This document shows positions 1 through 9,160 of a stretch of 10,699 bases of DNA, piece by piece; position 1 is the first letter of the stretch; each line of letters begins with the position of its first letter. The notes under the pieces were generated by a model that ran no database searches, had not been told where the DNA came from, and was given only the letters and a program-made list of their open reading frames with translations. Made by a program: the position numbers and the translations under genes. The stretch lies in the NCBI RefSeq assembly GCF_014384985.1, contig NZ_JACRSX010000030.1:1-10699 (forward strand), read 5' to 3'. This stretch comes from Jutongia huaianensis (GTDB lineage: Bacteria > Bacillota > Clostridia > Lachnospirales > Lachnospiraceae).

Positions 1-53
1 ATTTCCTGTCCGGAAATTAAAACTCCTCTATGTCATCAACGACTTTTGAGCGT
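1..53. other. Short window-edge segment without a recognisable gene
   Basis: This is the stretch beyond the tRNA terminator. It holds a 6-bp perfect inverted repeat (1-6 with 12-17, ATTTCC/GGAAAT, 5-base loop) at the very edge of the window. On the minus strand one frame ends in a TAA with residues resembling a protein tail (VVDDIEEF), but no start codon lies between it and the tRNA terminator. It could be the flank of the next gene or simple spacer. Nothing firmer can be said from 53 bases. Confidence 0.25.
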
Positions 54-85
54 AAAAAAACACAGTATGATATAACTCACTGTGT
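54..85 (-). terminator. Intrinsic terminator of the tRNA-Ser gene
   Basis: On the minus strand, three bases after the tRNA 3' end, a perfect 7-bp stem (ACACAGT, 85-79, with ACTGTGT, 66-60) encloses a 12-base loop. It runs directly into seven T residues (60-54). This is a standard Rho-independent terminator and marks the end of the tRNA transcript. Confidence 0.85.
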
Positions 86-87
86 AA

Positions 88-175
88 CGGAGAAGGAGGG
101 ATTTGAACCCTCGCGCCGCGCAAACGACCTACACCCTTAGCAGGGGCGCCTCTTCAGCCACTTGAGTACTTCTCC
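88..175 (-). tRNA. tRNA-Ser, anticodon GCU
   Basis: This is a class II tRNA of 88 nt. The seven-base acceptor stem GGAGAAG (175-169) pairs with CTTCTCC (95-89), followed by discriminator G (88). The anticodon stem CGCCC/GGGTG closes the seven-base loop CTGCTAA, with anticodon GCT at 141-139, reading AGC and AGU serine codons. A long variable arm, as in serine tRNAs, and a T-arm with GGTTCAAATCC complete the fold. The 3' CCA is not encoded (the next bases are TTA), so it must be added by the CCA-adding enzyme. The gene stands alone with its own promoter and terminator. Confidence 0.97.
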
Positions 176-178
176 ACA

Positions 179-193
179 CGACAATAAATGTCG
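179..193 (-). repeat. Small perfect hairpin in the tRNA-Ser 5' leader
   Basis: The arms CGACA (179-183) and TGTCG (189-193) are perfect inverted repeats around a 5-base A/T loop. The hairpin sits between the predicted transcription start and the tRNA 5' end, three bases from the mature end. It would be part of the leader removed by RNase P. Any role in processing is inference. Confidence 0.5.
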
Positions 194-203
194 AACAAAA
201 AAT

Positions 204-232
204 AGTATAGCAACTTTATACTGAGTTGTCAA
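204..232 (-). promoter_or_regulatory. Sigma-A promoter of the tRNA-Ser gene
   Basis: On the minus strand, a consensus -35 TTGACA (232-227) is followed by a 17-bp spacer and the -10 hexamer TATACT (209-204), one base from TATAAT. Transcription would start near 197, about 20 bases before the tRNA. This is the strongest promoter match I found in the window, as expected for a stable RNA gene, and it makes the tRNA independent of the fumarase genes upstream. Confidence 0.9.
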
Positions 233-273
233 TCTATTTTTTCATTTTATTCTATAATTTTTTATTTTCTTAT

Positions 274-294
274 TATAGGTATTGTTTACCTATA
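274..294 (-). terminator. Hairpin after the fumarase genes, possible weak terminator
   Basis: An 8-bp perfect inverted repeat (TATAGGTA, 274-281, and TACCTATA, 287-294) with a 5-base loop begins 17 bases past the stop codon of the fumarase beta gene. Read on the minus strand it is followed by an A-rich tract rather than T residues, so it is not a classical intrinsic terminator. It may stabilise the 3' end of the operon transcript or help termination. It is the only candidate end signal for the dnaA-to-fumarase gene string. Confidence 0.4.
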
Positions 295-311
295 TTTATT
301 CGTCTATTCAT

Positions 312-863
312 CTAGCGACAATATTGCTTTGTTGCCGTCTCATACAGATTATTTCCTTTACTGTCAATTACTACAATAGCAGGCAGTTTCTCTACCTCCA
401 GCTTACGAATTGCCTCTGTTCCTAAATCTTCATAAGCAATTATCTCTGCCTTTTTAATACACTTGGATAATAATGCACCTGCTCCTCCAATTGCAGCAAA
501 ATAAACTGCCTTATTCCTCACCATAGAAGCAATTACCTGCTCAGATCGTTTTCCTTTGCCTATCATACCTTTTAAGCCATGCTCCAACATAAGAGGGGTA
601 TATTTGTCCATACGGCTGCTGGTAGTAGGGCCTGCAGAACCGATCACCTGTCCTTCTCTCGCTGGAGATGGTCCAAGATAATAGATAATATTATCTTTCA
701 GCTCAACAGGTATCTCCTGATGTGCCTGAATTGCTTCATACAGTCTTTTATGTGCTGCATCACGGGCAGTATAGATCGTACCTGAAATATAAACCATATC
801 CCCCGTCTCAAGCGATTCAATATCCTGTTCTGTAACTGGCGTATTAATATACTTTTCTGACAT
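312..863 (-). CDS. Fe-S fumarate hydratase, beta subunit (C-terminal-domain type)
   Basis: This is the small subunit of a two-subunit class I (oxygen-sensitive, 4Fe-4S) hydro-lyase, most likely fumarase, which interconverts fumarate and L-malate in the cytoplasm. It is 183 residues, normal for the stand-alone beta chain. Visible family motifs are GSAGPTTSSRMDKYTP near residues 75-90 and MIGKGKR at 100-106, with an AAIGGAGAL segment near 123-131. The cluster cysteines lie in the partner alpha chain encoded just upstream. An in-frame GTG at 884 would add seven residues, but it has no ribosome-binding site. The ATG at 863 is preceded by GGAAAGG, though 12 bases away, so the start is moderately certain. 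L(+)-tartrate dehydratase belongs to the same family and cannot be excluded. I give no symbol because fumA/fumB and ttdA/ttdB are used inconsistently for split enzymes. Confidence 0.9.
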   Translation of the reverse strand: MSEKYINTPVTEQDIESLETGDMVYISGTIYTARDAAHKRLYEAIQAHQEIPVELKDNIIYYLGPSPAREGQVIGSAGPTTSSRMDKYTPLMLEHGLKGMIGKGKRSEQVIASMVRNKAVYFAAIGGAGALLSKCIKKAEIIAYEDLGTEAIRKLEVEKLPAIVVIDSKGNNLYETATKQYCR

Positions 864-966
864 CGTATCATCAAACCTTTCCACAAATAGATATTTTATA
901 ATTAAACTCGTACTGTTATAAGTATTTTTTGACGAATTAAATAACGCTTAACGTCATCCTGATACT
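864..966 (-). other. Spacer between fumarase alpha and beta genes
   Basis: This 103-base A/T-rich gap is long for two subunits of one enzyme in the same operon. A bulged inverted repeat, 4+4 bp (GACG with TTAA, about 931-955), is visible. I see no T-tract after it on the minus strand and no convincing -35/-10 pair, so I read it as transcribed spacer and not as a terminator or promoter. Confidence 0.35.
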
Positions 967-1809
967 TTAAATAACACGATGCTTATGTCGGTTCACATGA
1001 CAGCACATATTTACAGCGACCGGCAAACCGGCAATATGTGTAGGATATGTTTCTATATTTACAGCAAGAGCTGTAATCCTTCCACCAAGTCCGGCCGGTC
1101 CGATTCCCAGATTATTAATCTTTTCTAATAAATCTTCTTCCATTTCTTTTACATATGGGATAGAATTATGCACATTTGTATCCCTGGTTAATGCTTTTTT
1201 GGCCAGTAATGCACATTTTTCAAAGGTACCGCCAATACCTACACCTACCACAACCGGAGGACATGCATTTGGACCTGCAAGCTTCACTGCATCCAACACA
1301 GCATCCTTAACACCATCTATACCATCTGCCGGTTTAAGCATATAGACTTGGCTCATATTTTCGCTTCCAAAGCCTTTTGGTGCTACAGTAATGTCTATGT
1401 TTTCTCCCGGAACAATTTCATAGTGAATAATACCGGGAGTATTATCCTTTGTATTTTCTCGAAGCAGAGGATCCCCTACAACGGATTTACGCAGATATCC
1501 CTCTACATAACCCTGACGGATTCCTTCATTGACGGCATCCTCCAGATTCATTCCTTCAATATGAACATCCTGTCCGATTTTTAAGAATACAACGGCCATA
1601 CCCGTATCCTGGCAGATTGGAATCTGACTGCTTTCTGCAATCTGCATATTTTCTTCTAATTGTGACAATATCTGGCTGCCAAGCGGGGATTCCTCCACCT
1701 GACAGGCATGATCAATCTTATCCTTCATATCATCTGAAAGATAATAATTTGCTTCTATACACATTTCCTTGATATTTTTTATAATCTCATCGGTAGAAAT
1801 GGTTCTCAT
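967..1809 (-). CDS. Fe-S fumarate hydratase, alpha subunit (N-terminal-domain type)
   Basis: This is the large subunit of the class I iron-sulfur fumarase, carrying the 4Fe-4S cluster that acts as Lewis acid in hydration and dehydration of fumarate/malate. It is 280 residues, the usual size of the split alpha chain. The three expected cluster-cysteine regions are present: Cys66 in PICQDTGM, Cys183 in GPNACPPVVVGVGIGGT and Cys269/Cys270 in NMCCHVNRH. The ATG at 1809 is chosen because AGAGGGG lies 8 bases upstream. The frame stays open upstream, but that part overlaps the gyrA 3' end and has no family similarity. The gene starts 22 bases after the gyrA stop, so it is probably co-transcribed with gyrase. 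Its products fit fumarate metabolism in an anaerobe. L(+)-tartrate dehydratase alpha is the main alternative. Confidence 0.92.
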   Translation of the reverse strand: MRTISTDEIIKNIKEMCIEANYYLSDDMKDKIDHACQVEESPLGSQILSQLEENMQIAESSQIPICQDTGMAVVFLKIGQDVHIEGMNLEDAVNEGIRQGYVEGYLRKSVVGDPLLRENTKDNTPGIIHYEIVPGENIDITVAPKGFGSENMSQVYMLKPADGIDGVKDAVLDAVKLAGPNACPPVVVGVGIGGTFEKCALLAKKALTRDTNVHNSIPYVKEMEEDLLEKINNLGIGPAGLGGRITALAVNIETYPTHIAGLPVAVNMCCHVNRHKHRVI

Positions 1810-1831
1810 ATTTTCATCCCCTCTGGCAACA

Positions 1832-4396
1832 TTATTCCTGTGGATTATCTGTATCGTCGGTTTCTTCAATATCGTTGTCTGCTTCCTCTTCATTCTGTCT
1901 CATTTCGTTTTCCATTTCTTCCAGAAAACTATCCTTCGCATCGGAAGGCTGAGAATCTCTCACTTTTGCCATAGTCGCTACAACAATATCCTTATCCGGA
2001 TCCAAGTCGATCAGCTTCACACCGGATGTAATACGTCCCAATACAGAAATCTCATCGACTCTCATCTGGATAATGATTCCTTCTGTAGTGATCAACATAA
2101 TCTCATTTTCTTCATTTACTGCTTTTACACTTACAACATTACCTGTTTTTTCGGTAATCTTATAACACTTAATACCCTTACCGCCTCTGTGCTGCGGTGT
2201 AAATTCTTCAATGCGTGTTCTCTTACCCATACCATATTCTGATACAAGAACAAGATAATCTCCCTGTGTATCAAGCTGCATACCTACTACTTCATCGTCA
2301 TAGGTAAGATTCATACCAATGACACCCATTGTTGCACGACCGGTTGGACGTACATCTGTCTCAGAAAAACGGATACACTGTCCATGCTTCGTTACAAGAA
2401 TGATGTCCTTCTTTTTATTCGTTGATTTTACTTCGATCAGCTCATCATCATCTCGAAGATTAATCGCCTGAAGTCCCGTTTTACGGATATTGGCAAAATC
2501 CTTGATAGAAGTTTTCTTAACAATACCCTTCTTGGTTGCCATAAATAAATAACGATTTTCATCGTATGTTCTGATTGGAATGACTGCGTTGATCTTCTCT
2601 CCCGGTGTCAGCTGCAAAAGATTAATAATTGCAGTTCCTCTGGCTGTTCTGCCGGATTCCGGAATCTCATATGCTTTCAGACGGTACACTCTTCCCTTGT
2701 TCGTGAAGAACATCAGATAATGATGTGTCGTAGTCATAAGCATGTCAGCAATATAATCCTCATCAATAGTCTGCATTCCGCGGATTCCTTTGCCTCCACG
2801 ATGCTGACTCTTGAAGTTATCCACACTCATTCTCTTAACATAACCAAGAGAAGTCATAGTAATGATGGTATTTTCCTGTGGAATCAGATCCTCCATGGAA
2901 ATATCGAACTCATCATAACCGATAGATGTTTTTCTCTCATCGCCGTACTTGTCACGAATCAATGAAATTTCTGTCTTAATAACACCTAACAGGATCTTTT
3001 TATCTGCAAGAATTGCCTTATATTCTGCAATTTTTTTCTCCAGCTCGGCATATTCTGTCTCCAGCTTTTCTCTTTCCAAACCGGTCAAGGCACGGAGACG
3101 CATATCCACAATGGCCTGTGACTGTGCATCTGAAAGCTCGAAACGGGAGCATAATCTTTCCTTTGCCTCGGCAGTTGTTTTGGAACTGCGGATAATCTGG
3201 ATCACTTCGTCAATATTATCCAGAGCGATCAGTAAACCCTCAACGATATGTGCTCTTTCCTCAGCCTTGTTCAGGTCAAACTTGGTACGTCTTGTAACAA
3301 CCTCTTCCTGATGCTTGATATAATATTCCAGCATCTGTTTGAGATTCATGACCTTTGGCTGATTATCTACTAAAGCAAGCATAATAACACCAAATGTATC
3401 CTGCATCTGTGTGTGCTTATAAAGCTGGTTTAATACAACATTCGGATTAACATCTCTTCGAAGCTCAATACAGATACGCATACCCTCACGGTTTGTTTCA
3501 TCACGAAGATCTGTAATTCCCTCGATTTTCTTTTCTCTATGTAATTCACTGATTTTCTCAATCAGACGTGCTTTATTCACCATATATGGAAGCTCTGTCA
3601 CAACAATACGGTTCTTGCCATTCTCCATTGGCTCAATATTGCTCACCGCACGTACGCGGATCTTGCCACGGCCGGTACGATAAGACTCCTCAATTCCTCT
3701 GGTACCAAGGATTTCCGCTCCTGTTGGGAAGTCCGGTCCCTTGATGATCTGCATTAATTCCTCAATCGTTGTTTCACGATCCTCTTCCACAACATTGTCG
3801 ATAATTTTTACGACTGCGTTGATAACCTCTGTGAGGTTGTGTGGTGGTATATTGGTTGCCATACCTACGGCAATACCTGATGTACCATTTACCAGCAGAT
3901 TTGGAAATCTGGAAGGCAGAACACGAGGCTCTTTCTCTGTCTCATCAAAGTTCGGGTCAAAATCTACGGTGTCTTTATTAATATCTGCAAGCATCTCCAT
4001 AGAAATCTTGCTCAATCTTGCCTCTGTATAACGCATTGCGGCAGCGCCGTCACCATCCACAGAACCAAAGTTTCCATGTCCATCTACCAATGGATAATGA
4101 GTAGACCATTCCTGTGCCAGATTTACCAGTGCACCATAAATAGAACTGTCACCATGTGGATGATATTTACCCATGGTATCACCAACGATACGGGCACATT
4201 TACGGTGTGGCTTATCCGGTCCGTTATTTAACTCGATCATTGCATACAAAATACGTCTCTGAACCGGCTTCAAACCGTCTCTTACATCAGGGAGTGCTCT
4301 GGATGCAATAACTGACATTGCGTAATCAATATAAGAGGTCTCCATTTTTTTTCGAAGATCAACCTCATGAACTTTATCAAAGATATTCTCGTCCAT
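1832..4396 (-). CDS. gyrA: DNA gyrase subunit A
   Basis: This subunit cleaves and religates DNA, and with GyrB introduces negative supercoils using ATP. It has 854 residues from the ATG at 4396, which follows GAGGG by a few bases. A GTG at 4423 in the same frame lacks a ribosome-binding site. Layout: winged-helix/tower breakage-reunion domain (about 1-490) with the catalytic tyrosine Tyr123 in [11 protein letters not shown]; coiled coil near 375-480; C-terminal beta-pinwheel (about 505-805); acidic, probably flexible tail (813-854). The GyrA box, which marks gyrase over topoisomerase IV ParC, is QHRGGKG at 531-537, and an identical heptapeptide recurs at 735-741. In the quinolone-determining segment, E. 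coli Ser83 is Ser84 here, but E. coli Asp87 is Gly88. The gene lies 79 bases after gyrB with a hairpin in the gap. Identity is certain; only the start is slightly open. Confidence 0.98.
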   Translation of the reverse strand: MDENIFDKVHEVDLRKKMETSYIDYAMSVIASRALPDVRDGLKPVQRRILYAMIELNNGPDKPHRKCARIVGDTMGKYHPHGDSSIYGALVNLAQEWSTHYPLVDGHGNFGSVDGDGAAAMRYTEARLSKISMEMLADINKDTVDFDPNFDETEKEPRVLPSRFPNLLVNGTSGIAVGMATNIPPHNLTEVINAVVKIIDNVVEEDRETTIEELMQIIKGPDFPTGAEILGTRGIEESYRTGRGKIRVRAVSNIEPMENGKNRIVVTELPYMVNKARLIEKISELHREKKIEGITDLRDETNREGMRICIELRRDVNPNVVLNQLYKHTQMQDTFGVIMLALVDNQPKVMNLKQMLEYYIKHQEEVVTRRTKFDLNKAEERAHIVEGLLIALDNIDEVIQIIRSSKTTAEAKERLCSRFELSDAQSQAIVDMRLRALTGLEREKLETEYAELEKKIAEYKAILADKKILLGVIKTEISLIRDKYGDERKTSIGYDEFDISMEDLIPQENTIITMTSLGYVKRMSVDNFKSQHRGGKGIRGMQTIDEDYIADMLMTTTHHYLMFFTNKGRVYRLKAYEIPESGRTARGTAIINLLQLTPGEKINAVIPIRTYDENRYLFMATKKGIVKKTSIKDFANIRKTGLQAINLRDDDELIEVKSTNKKKDIILVTKHGQCIRFSETDVRPTGRATMGVIGMNLTYDDEVVGMQLDTQGDYLVLVSEYGMGKRTRIEEFTPQHRGGKGIKCYKITEKTGNVVSVKAVNEENEIMLITTEGIIIQMRVDEISVLGRITSGVKLIDLDPDKDIVVATMAKVRDSQPSDAKDSFLEEMENEMRQNEEEADNDIEETDDTDNPQE

Positions 4397-4414
4397 TTTT
4401 CCCTCAACTTTCTG

Positions 4415-4442
4415 CTGATTCACATTGCTTCATGAAAATCAG
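4415..4442 (-). repeat. Hairpin in the gyrB-gyrA spacer, upstream of the gyrA RBS
   Basis: The inverted repeat CTGATT (4442-4437) and AATCAG (4420-4415) can extend inward by a G-U pair and three more pairs past one mismatch, leaving a 6-base loop. It ends 18 bases before the gyrA ATG, just upstream of the GAGGG site. No T-tract follows, so it is not a terminator. It could be an mRNA-processing or translation element. This is inference from the fold only. Confidence 0.35.
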
Positions 4443-4475
4443 ATTCTATTTCACAAATTACCAGGCTAATGTTTA

Positions 4476-7515
<3,040 letters not shown>

Positions 7516-7544
7516 TCATCTGAAATCCTTTCTATCTATTGAAA

Positions 7545-7550
7545 ATTATA
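7545..7550 (-). promoter_or_regulatory. Possible -10 element upstream of recF
   Basis: A perfect TATAAT reads on the minus strand in the 58-base gap between the S4 gene and recF, about 30 bases before the recF ATG. The hexamer 17 bases upstream (TTATGC) is a poor -35. It may be an internal promoter for recF-gyrB-gyrA, or only A/T-rich chance. Confidence 0.25.
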
Positions 7551-7573
7551 CTATACTTTTAATATTAGCATAA

Positions 7574-7786
7574 TTATTCTGCTAAGACAGTTACTTCCTG
7601 TCCCTCAAATTCAAATACATCCTGAGGATAAAGCTTTCTTCCCCTTCTGGTATCAACTTCACCATTTACCTTTACGAGGCCTTCTTGAATCACAATTTTT
7701 GCCTCTACACCGGAGCTTACCATATTTGCCAGCTTTAATGCCTGCCCAAGCTTGATAAAGTCATCCGAAATCTGAATTGCTTCCAT
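7574..7786 (-). CDS. yaaA: S4-domain RNA-binding protein (YaaA/RlbA family)
   Basis: This small cytoplasmic protein of 70 residues is essentially one S4 RNA-binding fold. Residues 11-50 (IKLGQALKLANMVSSGVEAK, then the LVKVNGEVDTRRGRKL stretch) match the S4 core, with the basic KVNGEVDTRRGRK loop expected to touch RNA. It is conserved between dnaN and recF in many Gram-positives, and its molecular role is not well defined. The ATG at 7786 is favoured by GGAGG 8 bases upstream. A TTG at 7801 in frame overlaps that ribosome-binding site and is not credible. It starts 16 bases after the dnaN stop. Family assignment is secure; function is known only by analogy. Yellow-light alternative names in databases vary (ybcJ-like in proteobacteria). 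Confidence 0.9.
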   Translation of the reverse strand: MEAIQISDDFIKLGQALKLANMVSSGVEAKIVIQEGLVKVNGEVDTRRGRKLYPQDVFEFEGQEVTVLAE

Positions 7787-7802
7787 CTGTCTTTCCTCCA
7801 AA

Positions 7803-8903
7803 TTAATTAAAGTTAACAGGCAGAATCAAATATACATATGTTTCTTCCATATTGCGAATAAAACAAGGTGCTTTTGGATTGATCATGTACATTGTGATTT
7901 CTTCCTCGTCAATTACCTTCAATGCATCCATCAAAAATTTAGGATTAAATCCTATGAGAATATCCTTTCCTTCTTTCGAAATATCAATATCCTCTGACAT
8001 AGATCCAATACCGGAATTGATAGCAAGACTCATGCTTGTATCTTTTACATCAATGATAACCGGTTTCTTTTCTGATTCACGGATCATCAGTGTGGTACGG
8101 TCAATAGAATCAAATAAATCTTTTTTGTTGACTGTTATTTTAGTTTCATAATCACTGGATAACATCTTGTCAATTTTGTAGTATTCTCCCTCAATGAGAC
8201 GTGAGAGTACGATCGTATTGTCAAATTCAAATAATACATGTTTGTCTGTGAAATACATGCAGATTTCATCATCCAGGCCGCCATTTAAGATCTTGCTGAT
8301 CTCAATTAAGGTTTTACCCGGAATAATAACACTAACATCATCATAATTCTGTTTCAAATCTACCTTGCGAATAGAAATACGATGACCATCCAGAGAAACA
8401 ACTTTAAGCTGTGATCCCCTGATTTCAAAAAGTTCACCTGTCATAACCTTTGTATTTTCATTATCTGATATAGAAAATACAGTTTGTCTGATCACTTCTT
8501 TTAGGGTGAATTGTGAGATAAGTACACTTTTATCTTTTACAATCTTTGGAAGATATGGAAATTCTTCTGTATCCTTTACCGGAATATTAAATTTTGCTTT
8601 GCCACATGAAATATTCATTGTGAGATTTTCATTTACGGAAATGGAAACTTCATTGTAAGGTAATTTACGAATAATTTCGAAAAATACCTTTGCGTTTACT
8701 GCAACAGAACCCGGTTCTTTAATATCTCCTTCAATAATTGTTTCGATACCAATTTCAAGATCATTAGATATTAGTTTGATCATTCCATCCTTTGCTTCGA
8801 TGACCATACATTCTAGTATAGCCATTGTAGATTTACCTGGAATAGCCTTTAAGGATATATTGATGCCTTCCAGTAATTTTGACTTGTCACAAATTATGTT
8901 CAT
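7803..8903 (-). CDS. dnaN: DNA polymerase III beta subunit (sliding clamp)
   Basis: This is the ring-shaped dimeric clamp that tethers the replicative polymerase and recruits ligase, MutS/MutL and other clamp-binding proteins. It has 366 residues, normal for the family, forming three repeated clamp folds (about 1-120, 121-245, 246-366). Recognisable stretches are LEIGIETII near 50, FPYLPKIVKD near 120-130, VSLDGHRISIRKVDL in the middle domain and the C-terminal VYLILPVNFN, where the strand ends in the usual LPV/MPV form. The ATG at 8903 is supported by AAAGGAG 8 bases upstream. The frame runs 14 codons further without a start signal. A 9-mer TTATCAACA, resembling a DnaA box, covers the spacer and the first base of the start codon (8911-8903), which could link dnaN expression to DnaA. 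Confidence 0.97.
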   Translation of the reverse strand: MNIICDKSKLLEGINISLKAIPGKSTMAILECMVIEAKDGMIKLISNDLEIGIETIIEGDIKEPGSVAVNAKVFFEIIRKLPYNEVSISVNENLTMNISCGKAKFNIPVKDTEEFPYLPKIVKDKSVLISQFTLKEVIRQTVFSISDNENTKVMTGELFEIRGSQLKVVSLDGHRISIRKVDLKQNYDDVSVIIPGKTLIEISKILNGGLDDEICMYFTDKHVLFEFDNTIVLSRLIEGEYYKIDKMLSSDYETKITVNKKDLFDSIDRTTLMIRESEKKPVIIDVKDTSMSLAINSGIGSMSEDIDISKEGKDILIGFNPKFLMDALKVIDEEEITMYMINPKAPCFIRNMEETYVYLILPVNFN

Positions 8904-8911
8904 GTTGATAA
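8903..8911 (-). promoter_or_regulatory. DnaA-box-like 9-mer overlapping the dnaN start
   Basis: TTATCAACA on the minus strand differs from the TTATCCACA consensus only at position 6 and is identical to the box at 9087-9095. It lies between the dnaN Shine-Dalgarno sequence and the A of its ATG. DnaA binding here is inference. Confidence 0.4.
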
Positions 8912-8943
8912 CTCCTTTCAAAGCACAGCCAAAAAAAATCCGC

Positions 8944-9001
8944 ATAAATATATAATTATTAATCGTAGTAGTAGTATTAGGGGGCGTTGATAAGTGTATA
9001 A
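8944..9001 (+). promoter_or_regulatory. Basal unwinding element: boxes, GC run, DnaA-trios, A/T block
   Basis: Two abutting DnaA boxes on the minus strand (9001-8993 and 8993-8985) are followed by a GC run (8986-8980). A trinucleotide series on the plus strand then reads TAG-TAG-TAG-TAT-TAG (8966-8980), which is the 3'-GAT-5' trio pattern when read away from the boxes. Beyond it are 20 bases of pure A/T (8944-8963). This order of box, GC cluster, trios and A/T DNA is the arrangement described for B. subtilis, where DnaA extends from the boxes onto one strand of the trios to melt the duplex. The duplex is expected to open here. Confidence 0.75.
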
Positions 9002-9056
9002 CCCCTTTCAGGCCTTAAAAATCAAGGGATGAGAGGCGGGGATAACTTCATGGACA

Positions 9057-9070
9057 AGCTAAGATTAGCT
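9057..9070. repeat. Quasi-palindrome inside oriC
   Basis: AGCTAA (9057-9062) and TTAGCT (9065-9070) form a perfect 6-bp inverted repeat separated by GA. It lies seven bases from the plus-strand box pair at 9077-9095. It is compact enough to be a dimeric-protein operator, but I recognise no known consensus. Confidence 0.35.
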
Positions 9071-9160
9071 GTGAAATTATCAAAACTTATCAACAAGCCA
9101 AATTTTAAGTGATGAATCCACAAGACAGAAGTTCACAAAAATTGTTGATATGTGGAATTC

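Noticed and set aside
24..53. Possible C-terminal coding remnant (VVDDIEEF then TAA) after the tRNA terminator
   Set aside because: There is no start codon between the terminator and this segment, and it is too short to judge. There is also no duplicated tRNA 3' end that would suggest an integrated element.
189..195. TGTCGAA, a Spo0A-box-like 7-mer near the tRNA promoter
   Set aside because: A 7-mer is expected about once by chance in a window of this size on two strands, and it is explained by the small leader hairpin.
1810..1893. Twenty-eight-codon upstream extension of the fumarase alpha frame
   Set aside because: It overlaps the gyrA 3' end in another frame, has no family similarity, and the ATG at 1809 has a good ribosome-binding site.
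1769..2242. Plus-strand open frame of 157 codons opposite gyrA
   Set aside because: It is antisense to conserved gyrA sequence, has low-complexity hydrophobic composition and no ribosome-binding site. The same holds for the 153-codon plus-strand frame at 9767-10228 opposite dnaA and for the other antisense frames.
2818..2826. Exact TTATCCACA DnaA box (plus strand) inside gyrA, and another at 6253-6261 inside gyrB
   Set aside because: Both encode Val-Asp-Asn in conserved protein stretches (GTG GAT AA), far from the origin and isolated. They are best explained by codon use, though they are the only exact consensus boxes I found.
8917..8940. Run of eight T residues on the minus strand in the dnaN leader
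   Set aside because: No stable GC hairpin precedes it, so it is not an intrinsic terminator between the origin and dnaN.
8966..8980. TAG repeats as a plain microsatellite
   Set aside because: Their exact position next to the GC run and paired DnaA boxes at the origin makes DnaA-trios the better explanation.
9001..9030. TTGATT...TTATAC on the minus strand as a dnaN promoter over the DnaA boxes
   Set aside because: The spacer is 18-19 bp and both hexamers are weak; the A/T-rich origin yields many such matches. A dnaN promoter probably exists here but I cannot place it.
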